DNA of 64,000 nt. It comes from Thalassotalea insulae (GTDB lineage Bacteria > Pseudomonadota > Gammaproteobacteria > Enterobacterales > Alteromonadaceae). Below, in pieces: positions 1 through 8,205 of this stretch. A program made the translations under genes and the position numbers. Within the stretch, counting starts at the first letter, position 1. Every line of letters starts with the position of its first letter. A model generated the notes under the pieces. That model was not told where the DNA came from and searched no databases. It saw nothing but the letters and a program-made list of their open reading frames with translations. The DNA is taken from positions 806,001 to 870,000 of the forward strand of contig NZ_BSST01000001.1 in NCBI RefSeq assembly GCF_030161395.1, given 5' to 3'.

Positions 1-1969
1 TACGTAAAGCATCCGCACGGCTACGTACGACCGTCATCGCAGCTTGAATCGACTCCTGCATCACATCACCTAACGAGCCGGTGTAAGAAAGTTTACCTTT
101 ACCCGGCACAGATGCGGTTTCAATGGTTAACAGCTCTCCCCCCACTGAAGTCCAAGCAAGACCAGTCACTAAGCCAACACGATTTTCATCATCGGCCTTG
201 CCATAATCAAAACGTTGTACTCCTAAGAACTCAGCCAGGTTATCTTGGTTGATCACAACTTTCTTCAATGATTTATCTAACAATATTGCCTTAACCGCTT
301 TGCGACACAATTTAGAGATTTCTCGTTCTAGGCTACGGACCCCAGCTTCACGAGTGTAATAACGAATAATGCCAATTATCGCACTATCATCAATTTCAAT
401 TTCTTTTTCTTTCAAGCCATTACGCTCAATTTGCTTAGTCATTAAATGACGCTTAGCAATATTAAGTTTTTCATCTTCGGTATAGCCGGATAGGCGAATA
501 ACTTCCATGCGGTCTAATAACGGACCGGGAATATCCATACTGTTAGAGGTGGCAACAAACATCACATCAGATAAGTCATAATCCACTTCGAGATAATGAT
601 CGTTAAAGCTTGAGTTTTGTTCCGGGTCTAATACTTCCAGCAAGGCTGAAGCAGGATCACCACGCATATCAGAAGCCATCTTATCGATTTCATCTAATAA
701 GAACAGTGGGTTCTTCACCCCTACCTTAGCAATTTTCTGAATAAGCTTCCCTGGTAAAGAACCAATATAAGTCCGGCGATGACCACGAATTTCCGCTTCA
801 TCTCTAACACCACCCAACGCCATACGGACATATTTTCGTCCAGTAGATTTAGCAATAGATTGCCCTAACGAGGTTTTACCGACACCTGGAGGGCCAACTA
901 AACACAGAATAGGCCCTTTCAGCTGGCTTACCCGTTGCTGTACCGCTAAATACTCTAAAATACGCTCTTTGACTTTCTCTAAGCCATAATGGTCTTTTTC
1001 TAAAATTTCTTCTGCTAACGCCAGATTACGTTTTAACTTACTGCGTTTTTTCCATGGTACATTAGTCATCCAATCGATATAACTACGGACCACCGTAGCT
1101 TCTGCTGACATAGATGACATCATTTTCAATTTTTTAAGTTCAGCTAGCGTTTTCTCTTTCGCCTCTTTCGGCATTTGAGCTTCTTCTATTTGTTTTTCAA
1201 TTTGCTCATGTTCATTAACACCGTCTTCATCATCGCCTAACTCTTTTTGAATCGCTTTCATTTGCTCATTCAAATAATACTCGCGCTGACTTTTTTCCAT
1301 TTGCTTTTTCACACGAGTACGAATTTTTTTCTCGACTTGTAGCAAATCGATTTCACCTTCCATTAATGCCATTAAATGTTCAAGGCGCTCGGCAATGTTA
1401 GTGATTTCCAATACTTTCTGCTTTTCCGCTAGTTTTAACGGCATATGAGCCGCCATGGTATCAGCGAGTTGCTCTGCATCATCGATACCAGAAACCGAGG
1501 TTAACACTTCTGGTGGGATTTTTTTATTAAGCTTAACGTAACCTTCAAACTGAGAAATTGCTGAACGCACTAGTACATCAAGATTTTCAGCGTTATCACC
1601 TTCTATATTAAGAAAATTGATATCAGCGGTAAAATAATTTTCTGTCTCTACAAATTGACTGATGCTCGCGCGTTTAACCCCTTCGACTAAAACTTTAACC
1701 GTACCATCGGGCAATTTAAGCATTTGTAAAATAGTGGCTACCGTTCCGGTTAAATAGACATCATCAGCAGTAGGATCATCGATAGCAGCATCTTTTTGCG
1801 CCACTAAAAACACTTGCTTATCACTTTCCATCGCAATGTCTAAACAACGGATCGACTTTTCTCTACCAACAAATAATGGGATGACCATTTGCGGATAGAC
1901 CACAACATCACGTAAGGCTAATACTGGGATAGCAGCAATTATAGTTACATCAGCTAATTCTTCTGACAT
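1..1969 (-). CDS. lon: ATP-dependent protease Lon (3' part beyond window edge)
   Basis: Cytoplasmic AAA+ serine protease that degrades misfolded and regulatory proteins. Translating the minus strand from the ATG at 1969 gives an open frame of about 656 codons running off the left edge. It begins MSEELADVTIIAAIPVLALR, has the N-terminal substrate-binding domain, a charged coiled-coil stretch near residues 190-270, the Walker A motif GPPGVGKTS, the Walker B region LFLLDEIDKM and the start of the protease domain. The catalytic Ser/Lys dyad lies outside the window. Lon proteins are usually near 780-800 residues, so roughly the last 130 are missing. It lies downstream of clpX, as in many gammaproteobacteria. 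A TATAAT-like sequence reading toward the gene (2011-2016) may be its -10 box; I saw no convincing sigma32 site. Confidence 0.97.
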   Translation of the reverse strand, partial: MSEELADVTIIAAIPVLALRDVVVYPQMVIPLFVGREKSIRCLDIAMESDKQVFLVAQKDAAIDDPTADDVYLTGTVATILQMLKLPDGTVKVLVEGVKRASISQFVETENYFTADINFLNIEGDNAENLDVLVRSAISQFEGYVKLNKKIPPEVLTSVSGIDDAEQLADTMAAHMPLKLAEKQKVLEITNIAERLEHLMALMEGEIDLLQVEKKIRTRVKKQMEKSQREYYLNEQMKAIQKELGDDEDGVNEHEQIEKQIEEAQMPKEAKEKTLAELKKLKMMSSMSAEATVVRSYIDWMTNVPWKKRSKLKRNLALAEEILEKDHYGLEKVKERILEYLAVQQRVSQLKGPILCLVGPPGVGKTSLGQSIAKSTGRKYVRMALGGVRDEAEIRGHRRTYIGSLPGKLIQKIAKVGVKNPLFLLDEIDKMASDMRGDPASALLEVLDPEQNSSFNDHYLEVDYDLSDVMFVATSNSMDIPGPLLDRMEVIRLSGYTEDEKLNIAKRHLMTKQIERNGLKEKEIEIDDSAIIGIIRYYTREAGVRSLEREISKLCRKAVKAILLDKSLKKVVINQDNLAEFLGVQRFDYGKADDENRVGLVTGLAWTSVGGELLTIETASVPGKGKLSYTGSLGDVMQESIQAAMTVVRSRADALR

Positions 1970-2010
1970 TAGAAACTCTCTTCAATCAATTTGATAAAAT
2001 GTTCGAGACG

Positions 2011-2330
2011 ATTATACCAAGTGAATTAACTATTTAACCGTTCAGCGAGAATTAAAAGGTTTATAGGCACAGGTTTAATGCTCCAGGCAAAACCTAAGTA
2101 CCTACATCCATGGAGGCAATGCTTTGATTGCAAGTAATGGTTATTCCCTTGTCAAAATCAAAACGTAAGCATATAAGCCTTTTAAACTCGCCCTTTGGGA
2201 GCTTGTCAGGAAAGTGATAACTTCACAAATTGCTTTGATGGAGAATGACTACACCGGCATCAATTTGCTTTGTTCACACGATCCTGACACAGCTCTGAAT
2301 GGGTTAAATAGCTATTTCAATTGGTATTTA
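2011..2330. repeat. MITE-like element with imperfect terminal inverted repeats
   Basis: The ends 2011-2039 (ATACCAAGTGAATTAACTAT core) and 2301-2330 (reverse complement core ATACCAATTGAAATAGCTAT) match at about 23 of 29 positions in inverted orientation, both ending in TTTAACC. Inside, 2199-2216 and 2277-2295 form a second inverted pair (GAGCTTGTCAGG against CCTGACACAGCTC). No transposase is encoded. The outer end may supply the -10 box of lon. Whether it is mobile is inference. Confidence 0.45.
2071..2125 (-). repeat. Copy of a dispersed intergenic repeat
   Basis: Read on the minus strand this matches the segment near 55180-55235: both contain CATGGATGTAGGTACTTAG followed by a T-rich stretch and CTGGA. 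It is one member of a non-coding repeat family in this window (see 28190-28411 and 55143-55311). Confidence 0.5.
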
Positions 2331-2502
2331 AACTATATGGGGCTATTCAACTTGCTTTCAACAATTAATAGGAAAAAAGCGCTTGAGTGGCGAAATTATA
2401 GACGAATATTCGACTTTTGACCTGCTACCTCCCTGGAATATATCCAACACTTCCATAGGCAAATAGCGCATAAGCCTAAATCAAAGCTCACTTAAGGCTA
2501 AA

Positions 2503-2531
2503 AATAAAAAAGAGCGCCAAGCGCTCTTTTC
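2503..2531 (-). terminator. Rho-independent terminator of clpX
   Basis: Stem AGAGCGC, loop of three, GCGCTCT at 2511-2527, with a T run on the minus strand, 25 bp after the clpX stop codon. It separates clpX transcripts from lon. Confidence 0.85.
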
Positions 2532-2555
2532 AATCAATAAAAATACTAAACTCAA

Positions 2556-3836
2556 TTAGCTATCAGACGCTGCTTTTTCTTGCTGCGTTTCATAGATAAT
2601 GATTGGTTTAGATTCCCCTTTAATCACGGTTTCATCTACCACAACTTTGCTAGCATTTTCCATCGATGGCAATTCATACATGGTTTCAAGTAACACACCT
2701 TCCACAATCGAGCGTAAACCACGGGCGCCAGTTTTACGCTCCATCGCTTTTTTTGCTATCGCATGTAATGCATCTTGCCTAAACTCTAGCTCGACATTTT
2801 CCATATCAAACAAGGCAACAAATTGCTTGGTTAACGCATTTTTGGGCTCTTGCAAGATTTGGATCAGTGCATCTTCATCCAGTTCGCTTAACGTAGCAAC
2901 TACAGGAAGTCGACCGATGAACTCAGGGATCAAACCATATTTAACTAAATCTTCCGGCTCTACTTCCTGAAATCTCTCGGTAAGTGACTTGCCTTTATCG
3001 CTGCTTTTCACTTCAGCACCGAAGCCGATACCAGTACCGACATTACAACGCTGCTCGACCACTTTATCTAGCCCTGCGAATGCCCCGCCACAGATAAAGA
3101 GGATCTTAGAGGTATCAACCTGTAAAAACTCTTGTTGTGGATGCTTACGACCCCCTTGTGGTGGCACAGAAGCAATAGTACCTTCAATCAGTTTCAACAA
3201 CGCTTGTTGAACACCTTCACCCGAAACATCACGAGTAATTGATGGATTGTCTGACTTACGTGAAATTTTATCGATTTCATCAATATAAACAATACCACGT
3301 TGCGCTTTTTCGACATCATAATCACATTTTTGCAGCAATTTTTGAATGATGTTCTCAACGTCTTCACCAACATAACCCGCTTCGGTTAATGTCGTAGCGT
3401 CAGCCATAGTGAAAGGGACATCCAGTAAACGTGCTAACGTTTCAGCTAACAAGGTTTTACCACTACCTGTTGGGCCAATAAGCAAAATATTACTTTTACT
3501 TAATTCGACACCATTATGAGAATCACCATTGCGTAAACGTTTGTAGTGATTATAAACCGCTACCGCTAATACTTTTTTCGCGTGGTCCTGACCAATAACG
3601 TAATCATCTAGACTGGTTCTGATCTCAATCGGCGATGGTAGGCTTTCTTTTTCTTGCTTAGGCGCAATTTCTTTAATTTCTTCTCGAATGATATCGTTGC
3701 AGAGCTCGACACATTCATCACAAATAAATACAGAAGGCCCTGCAATTAATTTACGCACTTCATGCTGGCTTTTGCCACAAAAAGAGCAATACAGTAACTT
3801 TCCGTTATCACCGTCACCTTTTTTAATATCGGTCAT
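2556..3836 (-). CDS. clpX: ATP-dependent Clp protease ATP-binding subunit ClpX
   Basis: Hexameric AAA+ unfoldase that recognises degrons such as the ssrA tag and feeds substrates into ClpP. The 426 residues match the usual ClpX length. The N-terminal zinc-binding domain has C17/C20 and C39/C42. Walker A GPTGSGKT is near residue 121, Walker B is YIDEIDKI, and GIGFG forms the ClpP-docking IGF loop. It lies 80 bp downstream of clpP and is probably co-transcribed with it. The tmRNA and smpB genes that create its best known substrates are in the same window at about 56.3-57.2 kb. Confidence 0.99.
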   Translation of the reverse strand: MTDIKKGDGDNGKLLYCSFCGKSQHEVRKLIAGPSVFICDECVELCNDIIREEIKEIAPKQEKESLPSPIEIRTSLDDYVIGQDHAKKVLAVAVYNHYKRLRNGDSHNGVELSKSNILLIGPTGSGKTLLAETLARLLDVPFTMADATTLTEAGYVGEDVENIIQKLLQKCDYDVEKAQRGIVYIDEIDKISRKSDNPSITRDVSGEGVQQALLKLIEGTIASVPPQGGRKHPQQEFLQVDTSKILFICGGAFAGLDKVVEQRCNVGTGIGFGAEVKSSDKGKSLTERFQEVEPEDLVKYGLIPEFIGRLPVVATLSELDEDALIQILQEPKNALTKQFVALFDMENVELEFRQDALHAIAKKAMERKTGARGLRSIVEGVLLETMYELPSMENASKVVVDETVIKGESKPIIIYETQQEKAASDS

Positions 3837-3916
3837 ACGGTACCTCTAAACTTAAAAACTGAAACATCAATACTAATAAGTATTTCATAAATTACGTAGA
3901 TAACAAATCTACGAAA

Positions 3917-4555
3917 TTATTTATCTAACCGTTGTTCTAATATCGAATCAACTAGGCCATATTCAACCGCACTTTCCGCACTCAAAAAATTATCGCGATC
4001 GGTATCTTCCGACACTTTTTCTAATGGCTGACCGGTATGCTCTGCCATTAAACGGTTAAGCTTTTCTTTAATATAAAGAATTTCTTTGGCATGAATTTCA
4101 AAATCCGATGCCTGCCCCTGGAAACCACCTAATGGCTGATGGATCATCACCCGGGCATTAGGCAAGCAGTAACGTTTACCTTTTTCACCGCCTGATAATA
4201 AAAATGCTCCCATGCTGGCTGCCTGACCAATACAGACAGTACTGACATTTGGCTTAATGAACTTCATAGTGTCGTAAATTGCCATACCAGCAGTCACTGA
4301 GCCACCAGGAGAATTGATATACAAATAAATATCTTTTTCTGGGCTTTCAGATTCTAAAAACAGTAACTGGGCAACAATTAAGTTCGCCATATGATCTTCA
4401 ACCTGACCACACAGGAAGATCACCCGCTCTTTTAACAGTCTTGAGTAAATATCATAAGAGCGCTCACCTTTAGCAGTTTGCTCAACTACCATAGGGACTA
4501 ATGCGTTTTCTGTGATACTCGTTAAGTCGTGAGAATTATTTTGAGAAGTAAACAA
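3917..4555 (-). CDS. clpP: ATP-dependent Clp protease proteolytic subunit ClpP
   Basis: Tetradecameric serine peptidase partner of ClpX (and ClpA). It has 212 residues with the catalytic Ser in SMGAFLL, the His in MIHQPLGG, and the Asp in the C-terminal third. The processing region reads ENALVPMVVEQ, like the E. coli propeptide junction. The start appears to be TTG at 4555: AGGA stands 8 bases upstream, and no ATG occurs before the conserved ALVPM motif. A TTGACA-N17-TTAAAT pair in the tig-clpP gap could be its own sigma70 promoter. Confidence 0.98.
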   Translation of the reverse strand: MFTSQNNSHDLTSITENALVPMVVEQTAKGERSYDIYSRLLKERVIFLCGQVEDHMANLIVAQLLFLESESPEKDIYLYINSPGGSVTAGMAIYDTMKFIKPNVSTVCIGQAASMGAFLLSGGEKGKRYCLPNARVMIHQPLGGFQGQASDFEIHAKEILYIKEKLNRLMAEHTGQPLEKVSEDTDRDNFLSAESAVEYGLVDSILEQRLDK

Positions 4556-4571
4556 CTATTTTTCCTTAGTA

Positions 4572-4608
4572 TAAAAAAATGGCTCATATGTTTCCATACA
4601 AGCCATTT
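4572..4608 (-). terminator. Terminator or attenuator between tig and clpP
   Basis: The arms AAATGGCT (4577-4584) and AGCCATTT (4601-4608) form a hairpin followed by seven T on the minus strand. It lies 35-70 bp after the tig stop codon and just before clpP, so it could end tig transcripts or act as an attenuator in a joint transcript. Confidence 0.7.
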
Positions 4609-4642
4609 AAGCGATTGCTTACGCTATTGTCAATCAAAAAGC

Positions 4643-5950
4643 CTATTTAGCTTCCGGATTCATGATCTCTTGAAAGCTAGACTTCTTGTCTTTAACTTTT
4701 GCCGCAGCTACTAATACGTCAACAGCTTGCTCTTCAAGTGCAACATTTTGCATCTGTTGATGCATTTCTTTGTTTGACTTGTAGTATTCGATCACTTCTT
4801 GTGGATCTTCGTAAGCTGACGCTGCAGTTTCAATTAATTCATCCACTTTGGCTTCGTCTACTTTAAGCTCGTTTTGTTTGATCACTTCACCAAGTAATAA
4901 ACCAACTTTTACGCGACGTTTTGCTTGCTCTTCAAACATATCAGCCGGTAATTCAGGCATTTGCTTAGGATCCATTTGACCACCAAAACGTTGCATCGCT
5001 TGCTGACGTAATACGTCAACCTCTTGCGCAACTAATGCAGATGGTAATTCAACTTCATTTGCTTCTAATAAGCCTTCAATGACTTGTTCTTTAACTTTCG
5101 CTTTAACTGCTTGGTTTAATTCTCGCGTCATGTTTTTGCGAACTTCTTCACGAAGTGCATCAACACCGCCTTCTTCAACACCGAACAACTTAGCGAACTC
5201 TTCGTCTACAGGAGGAAGTACTGGCCCTTCTGTTTTTATAACTTTAATGTCAAATTCTGCGTCTTTACCTTTAAGGTTTTCAGCATGGTAATCTTCTGGG
5301 AAAGTCACTGTGATAGTTTTTTCTTCATCTACCTTCATGCCAGTGATTTCTTTTTCAAAACCTGGGATCATACGACCTGAACCAAGTTCTAATTCGAAAC
5401 CTTCTGCTTTTCCGCCTTCAAACTCTTCGCCGTCAACACGACCCAAGAAGTCGATAGTTAACTTATCGCCTTTCTTAGTTTTACGCTTGTTTTCTTTCCA
5501 AGTTTTATGTTGGTTTTGTAACGTGACGAACATTTCGTCTAAATCTTTATCTGTTACTTCAACAGCTGGGCGTTCAACGTTGATTTTTTCAATGTCTTTT
5601 AATTCAACTTCTGGATACACTTCAAAAGTCGCTTCAAATTCTAAATCTTTACCATCTTCGTTACTTTTCGCAACAAACTGAGGACGTCCAGCAGGATTGA
5701 TCTTTTCAGCAACAATCGCTTCAACGAAATTACGTTGCATGACTTCACCAGCAATTTCTTGACGCACAGATTTTCCATAACGTTTTTGAATCACTGAAGG
5801 TGGTACTTTACCAGGACGGAAACCATTGATGCGCTGTGTTTTAGCGATCTGACGAAGACGATTTTTAACTTCAACATCAATTTTTTCTGCAGGAACTGAA
5901 ATAGTTAACTTACGTTCCAAACCTTGTGTAGTCTCTACTGAAACTTGCAT
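4643..5950 (-). CDS. tig: Trigger factor (ribosome-associated chaperone and PPIase)
   Basis: Binds near the ribosomal exit tunnel and protects nascent chains. The 435 residues fit the family. The order is the ribosome-binding N-terminal domain with the signature region GFRPGKVPPSVIQKRYG (about residues 43-59), the FKBP-type PPIase domain around residues 150-245 (GDKLTIDFLGRVDGEEFEGG), and the long helical C-terminal chaperone domain. The order tig-clpP-clpX-lon is the classical proteostasis cluster. The ATG at 5950 lies in a good context. Confidence 0.98.
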   Translation of the reverse strand: MQVSVETTQGLERKLTISVPAEKIDVEVKNRLRQIAKTQRINGFRPGKVPPSVIQKRYGKSVRQEIAGEVMQRNFVEAIVAEKINPAGRPQFVAKSNEDGKDLEFEATFEVYPEVELKDIEKINVERPAVEVTDKDLDEMFVTLQNQHKTWKENKRKTKKGDKLTIDFLGRVDGEEFEGGKAEGFELELGSGRMIPGFEKEITGMKVDEEKTITVTFPEDYHAENLKGKDAEFDIKVIKTEGPVLPPVDEEFAKLFGVEEGGVDALREEVRKNMTRELNQAVKAKVKEQVIEGLLEANEVELPSALVAQEVDVLRQQAMQRFGGQMDPKQMPELPADMFEEQAKRRVKVGLLLGEVIKQNELKVDEAKVDELIETAASAYEDPQEVIEYYKSNKEMHQQMQNVALEEQAVDVLVAAAKVKDKKSSFQEIMNPEAK

Positions 5951-6617
5951 TTACTTACCTCAATACTTAGCGCTTACTTGCGCTTTTTATAACGCATCTA
6001 TCTATAGGAACAAAAACAATGACTTTCTGCTCGCAGCCTTTTAGCACTTGCCTAAAAGCTCGGATTATCCGAATAAACGATGTTCAGATTAAAAATAATG
6101 ACGCGAAATTATAGCGGTGCTTTAGCCAAGAGTCGAGAGCAGAAAGAAATTAATTTCCATGTTATTAACAAAAAAACCATTATGTTAATAAAAATGCAGC
6201 AAAAATAAGTACTAGCGCAAGATAAAAATTTAGCGACAGATACTGAATTGAATGAAAAACAAGCCAAAAATAAACAAGAAAGTGGTCGGTGATGCAAGAT
6301 GATTCCGTACATCCCTATACTCCACCCTGCGGGTCGCACTAGTGCGAGCAAAATTGTTCCCAACAGTTTTGTTGACTTGCTTCGCAAGTTCTCATCTAAA
6401 TATTTTGGCTAACTACTAATGAGGAAGTTGTGGATTTAACGGAAGAAAGTGGTCGGTGATGCAAGATGATTCCGTACATCCCTATACTCCACCCTGCGGG
6501 TCGCACTAGTGCGAGCAAAATTGTTCCCAACAATTTTGTTGACTTGCTTCGCAAGTTCTCATCTAAATGTTTTAGCTAACTACTAATGAGGAAGTTGTGG
6601 ATTTAAATGTAAGAAAG
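5951..6617. other. tig-tRNA intergenic region with tRNA-derived repeats
   Basis: A 667-bp stretch. The part nearest tig (5951-6270) is AT-rich and probably carries the tig promoter. The remainder is two tandem units described separately. A 92-codon minus-strand open frame (6109-6387) covers part of one unit, but it has no ribosome-binding site and no family resemblance. Confidence 0.6.
6278..6612 (-). repeat. Two tandem 167/168-bp units, each carrying a tRNA-Pro 3' end
   Basis: Unit 1 is 6278-6444 and unit 2 is 6445-6612, nearly identical. The same junction recurs at 6613, where it leads into the intact tRNA-Pro. Each unit begins (plus strand) with GAAAGTGGTCGGTGATGCAAGAT, of which the 18 bases from TGGTCGG are the complement of the last 18 bases of tRNA-Pro including CCA. 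The rest of the unit is unrelated to tRNA and holds hairpins: TCGCACTAGTGCGA, ACTTGCGAAGCAAGT, and AAAATTGTT/AACAATTTT. The units lie downstream of the last tRNA of the operon and are expected to be in the same transcript. The design matches the 178-bp rtT repeats behind E. coli tyrT. Confidence 0.85.
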
Positions 6618-6694
6618 TGGTCGGTGATGCAAGATTCGAACTTGCGACCCCTTGGACCCAAACCAAGTGCGCTACCAAGCTGCGCTAATCACCG
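6618..6694 (-). tRNA. tRNA-Pro(TGG), distal copy
   Basis: A 77-nt cloverleaf on the minus strand beginning CGGTGATTAGCGCAGC, with anticodon loop TTTGGGT (anticodon TGG), T arm GTTCGAATC and encoded 3' CCA. Identical to the copy at 6935-7011. It is the last intact tRNA of the operon; its 3' end is the sequence copied in the downstream repeat units. Confidence 0.98.
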
Positions 6695-6711
6695 ATAAAC
6701 TTTTATAAAGA

Positions 6712-6788
6712 TGGGGTGGCTAATGGGACTTGAACCCACGACAACCGGAATCACAATCCGGGGCTCTACCAACTGAGCTATAGCCACC
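6712..6788 (-). tRNA. tRNA-His(GTG)
   Basis: The minus-strand sequence GGTGGCTATAGCTCAGTTGG with anticodon loop TTGTGAT (GTG), T arm GGGTTCAAGTCCC and encoded CCA. It closely matches E. coli hisR. The extra 5' G (G-1) typical of tRNA-His is encoded. Confidence 0.98.
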
Positions 6789-6808
6789 ATAGTTGCATTA
6801 AAAATGCA

Positions 6809-6885
<77 letters not shown>

Positions 6886-6934
6886 ACATTACCTACAGAA
6901 ACATCACTTTTTATCTAAAAAACAAGATAGAAAG

Positions 6935-7011
6935 TGGTCGGTGATGCAAGATTCGAACTTGCGACCCCTTGGACCCAAACCAAGTGCGCTACCAAGCTGC
7001 GCTAATCACCG
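6935..7011 (-). tRNA. tRNA-Pro(TGG), proximal copy
   Basis: The first tRNA of the operon, identical over 77 nt to the copy at 6618-6694 and sharing its flanking GAAAG on the 3' side. The duplication suggests that recombination between the two Pro genes shaped the locus. CCA is encoded. Confidence 0.98.
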
Positions 7012-7049
7012 ACATAATGTTAAAAGCTGCTTGCTTTCAACGGGTGCGG

Positions 7050-7078
7050 ATATTACCTAGTTGCCCGCTGGTCGTCAA
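7050..7078 (-). promoter_or_regulatory. Sigma70 promoter of the tRNA operon
   Basis: On the minus strand: -35 TTGACG (7073-7078), 17-bp spacer, -10 TAATAT (7050-7055), then the GC-rich discriminator CCGCACCCG typical of stringently controlled stable-RNA promoters. It lies 39 bp upstream of the first tRNA-Pro. Confidence 0.75.
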
Positions 7079-7290
7079 ACGTTTTTTATAAAAAAAATCG
7101 CGTTCGGTCACTTTTAAAGCAAGCCTAGTTAAAGAATAGCCTTTTTGTTTAGTTTTACAGCAATAACTGCATAACTAAGATAAATTACCCCACAAGCAAC
7201 TCTGCATACAATATATTAATTTTTCTATCTACTACTTAAGGATAATTTGTGAGAAAATACCGCGTTTTTTATATTAATGCCTTAGGAATT

Positions 7291-8142
7291 ATGACTGCAT
7301 CACTTATCGACGGCAAAGCAATTGCCCAGCACCTTAGAACCTCTGTCAAAGAGAAAGTCGCTCAACGCATCGCCCAAGGTAAAAGAGCTCCTGGGTTAGC
7401 AGTAATTTTAGTTGGCAATGATCCAGCGTCTGAAGTTTATGTCGGTAGTAAACGTCGTGCCTGTGAAGAAGTCGGCTTTGTTTCTCGTTCGTACGATTTA
7501 CCAGAAAGCACGACAGAACAACAACTACTCAGTCTGGTTGAAGCGCTTAATCAGGATAATGACATTGATGGTATTTTGGTTCAACTCCCTTTACCGGAAG
7601 GACTAGATGCTAATAAAGTCATTGAAACTATCGCACCAAATAAAGACGTCGACGGCTTCCACCCATCCAACGTCGGTAAACTGGCATTACGTCAACCAGG
7701 ACTTCGCCCTTGTACCCCTAAAGGCATTATGACGTTAATTGAGTCAACCGGTGTAAAAACTCATGGCCTAGACGCTTTAGTCGTTGGTGCATCCAATATT
7801 GTCGGTCGTCCTATGACCTTAGAGTTATTATTAGCCGGCTGTACTATTACTACCACTCACCGCTTTACCAAGAACTTAGAAGAGAAAGTACGCAACGCTG
7901 ACTTAATTGTGGTCGCGGTTGGTAAACCGGCATTTATCCCAGGTGAATGGATCAAAGATGGCGCAATTGTTATTGATGTGGGTATCAACCGTTTAGCTGA
8001 TGGTAAGTTAGTTGGGGATGTTGAATTTAATGTCGCGAAAGAGAAGGCTTCATTTATTACTCCTGTTCCTGGCGGTGTTGGTCCTATGACAGTTGCCAGT
8101 TTAATTGAAAACACTTTAATCGCCTGTGAGCAATTTTCGTAA
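7291..8142 (+). CDS. folD: Bifunctional methylenetetrahydrofolate dehydrogenase/cyclohydrolase FolD
   Basis: Interconverts 5,10-methylene-, methenyl- and 10-formyl-tetrahydrofolate for purine and formyl-Met synthesis. The frame contains YVGSKRRACEEVG (active-site Lys in YxxxK), QLPLPEGLD, KDVDGFHPSNVGKL and the nucleotide-binding PVPGGVGPMTVA near the C terminus. I place the start at the ATG at 7291 (MTASLIDGKAIAQ, 283 residues), which lines up with E. coli FolD. An in-frame GTG at 7249 would add 14 residues and has the better-spaced AAGGA, so it cannot be excluded. Confidence 0.97.
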   Translation: MTASLIDGKAIAQHLRTSVKEKVAQRIAQGKRAPGLAVILVGNDPASEVYVGSKRRACEEVGFVSRSYDLPESTTEQQLLSLVEALNQDNDIDGILVQLPLPEGLDANKVIETIAPNKDVDGFHPSNVGKLALRQPGLRPCTPKGIMTLIESTGVKTHGLDALVVGASNIVGRPMTLELLLAGCTITTTHRFTKNLEEKVRNADLIVVAVGKPAFIPGEWIKDGAIVIDVGINRLADGKLVGDVEFNVAKEKASFITPVPGGVGPMTVASLIENTLIACEQFS

Positions 8143-8165
8143 TTTTTTATAACATGCTAGCTATG

Positions 8166-8200
8166 AGTAGGCGCCAATAAAAGCGCCTACTTAAATTTTA
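8166..8200. terminator. Bidirectional terminator between folD and the MDR gene
   Basis: The 9-bp stem AGTAGGCGC/GCGCCTACT (8166-8174 and 8183-8191) lies between the convergent genes and is followed by a weak T-rich tail on the plus strand. Confidence 0.7.
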
Positions 8201-8205
8201 CAAAA

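Larger units (their letters stand above)
1970..2555. other. lon-clpX intergenic region without a convincing gene
   Basis: This 586-bp gap holds the clpX terminator, a MITE-like element (2011-2330) and a copy of a dispersed intergenic repeat (2071-2125). A 68-codon open frame at 2214-2420 lies mostly inside the inverted repeats, has no ribosome-binding site and no recognisable family, so I treat it as chance. Confidence 0.6.

Noticed and set aside
2032..2309. Integron attC site (ATTTAAC ... GTTAAAT)
   Set aside because: The two core-like heptamers are present, but they are 278 bp apart, beyond the usual attC size, and no integrase or cassette is nearby; they are part of the terminal repeats.
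2214..2420. 68-codon ORF between lon and clpX
   Set aside because: It lies largely within the inverted repeats of the MITE-like element, has no ribosome-binding site and no recognisable protein pattern.
6109..6387. 92-codon minus ORF over the tRNA-Pro repeat
   Set aside because: No ribosome-binding site; part of it is repeat and hairpin sequence. The tyrT operon's tpr ORF is a comparable case, but nothing here supports translation.
7071..7089. PurR-like site (CAAACGTTT) upstream of folD
   Set aside because: Only the core matches, and the sequence overlaps the well-placed -35 box of the tRNA operon promoter.
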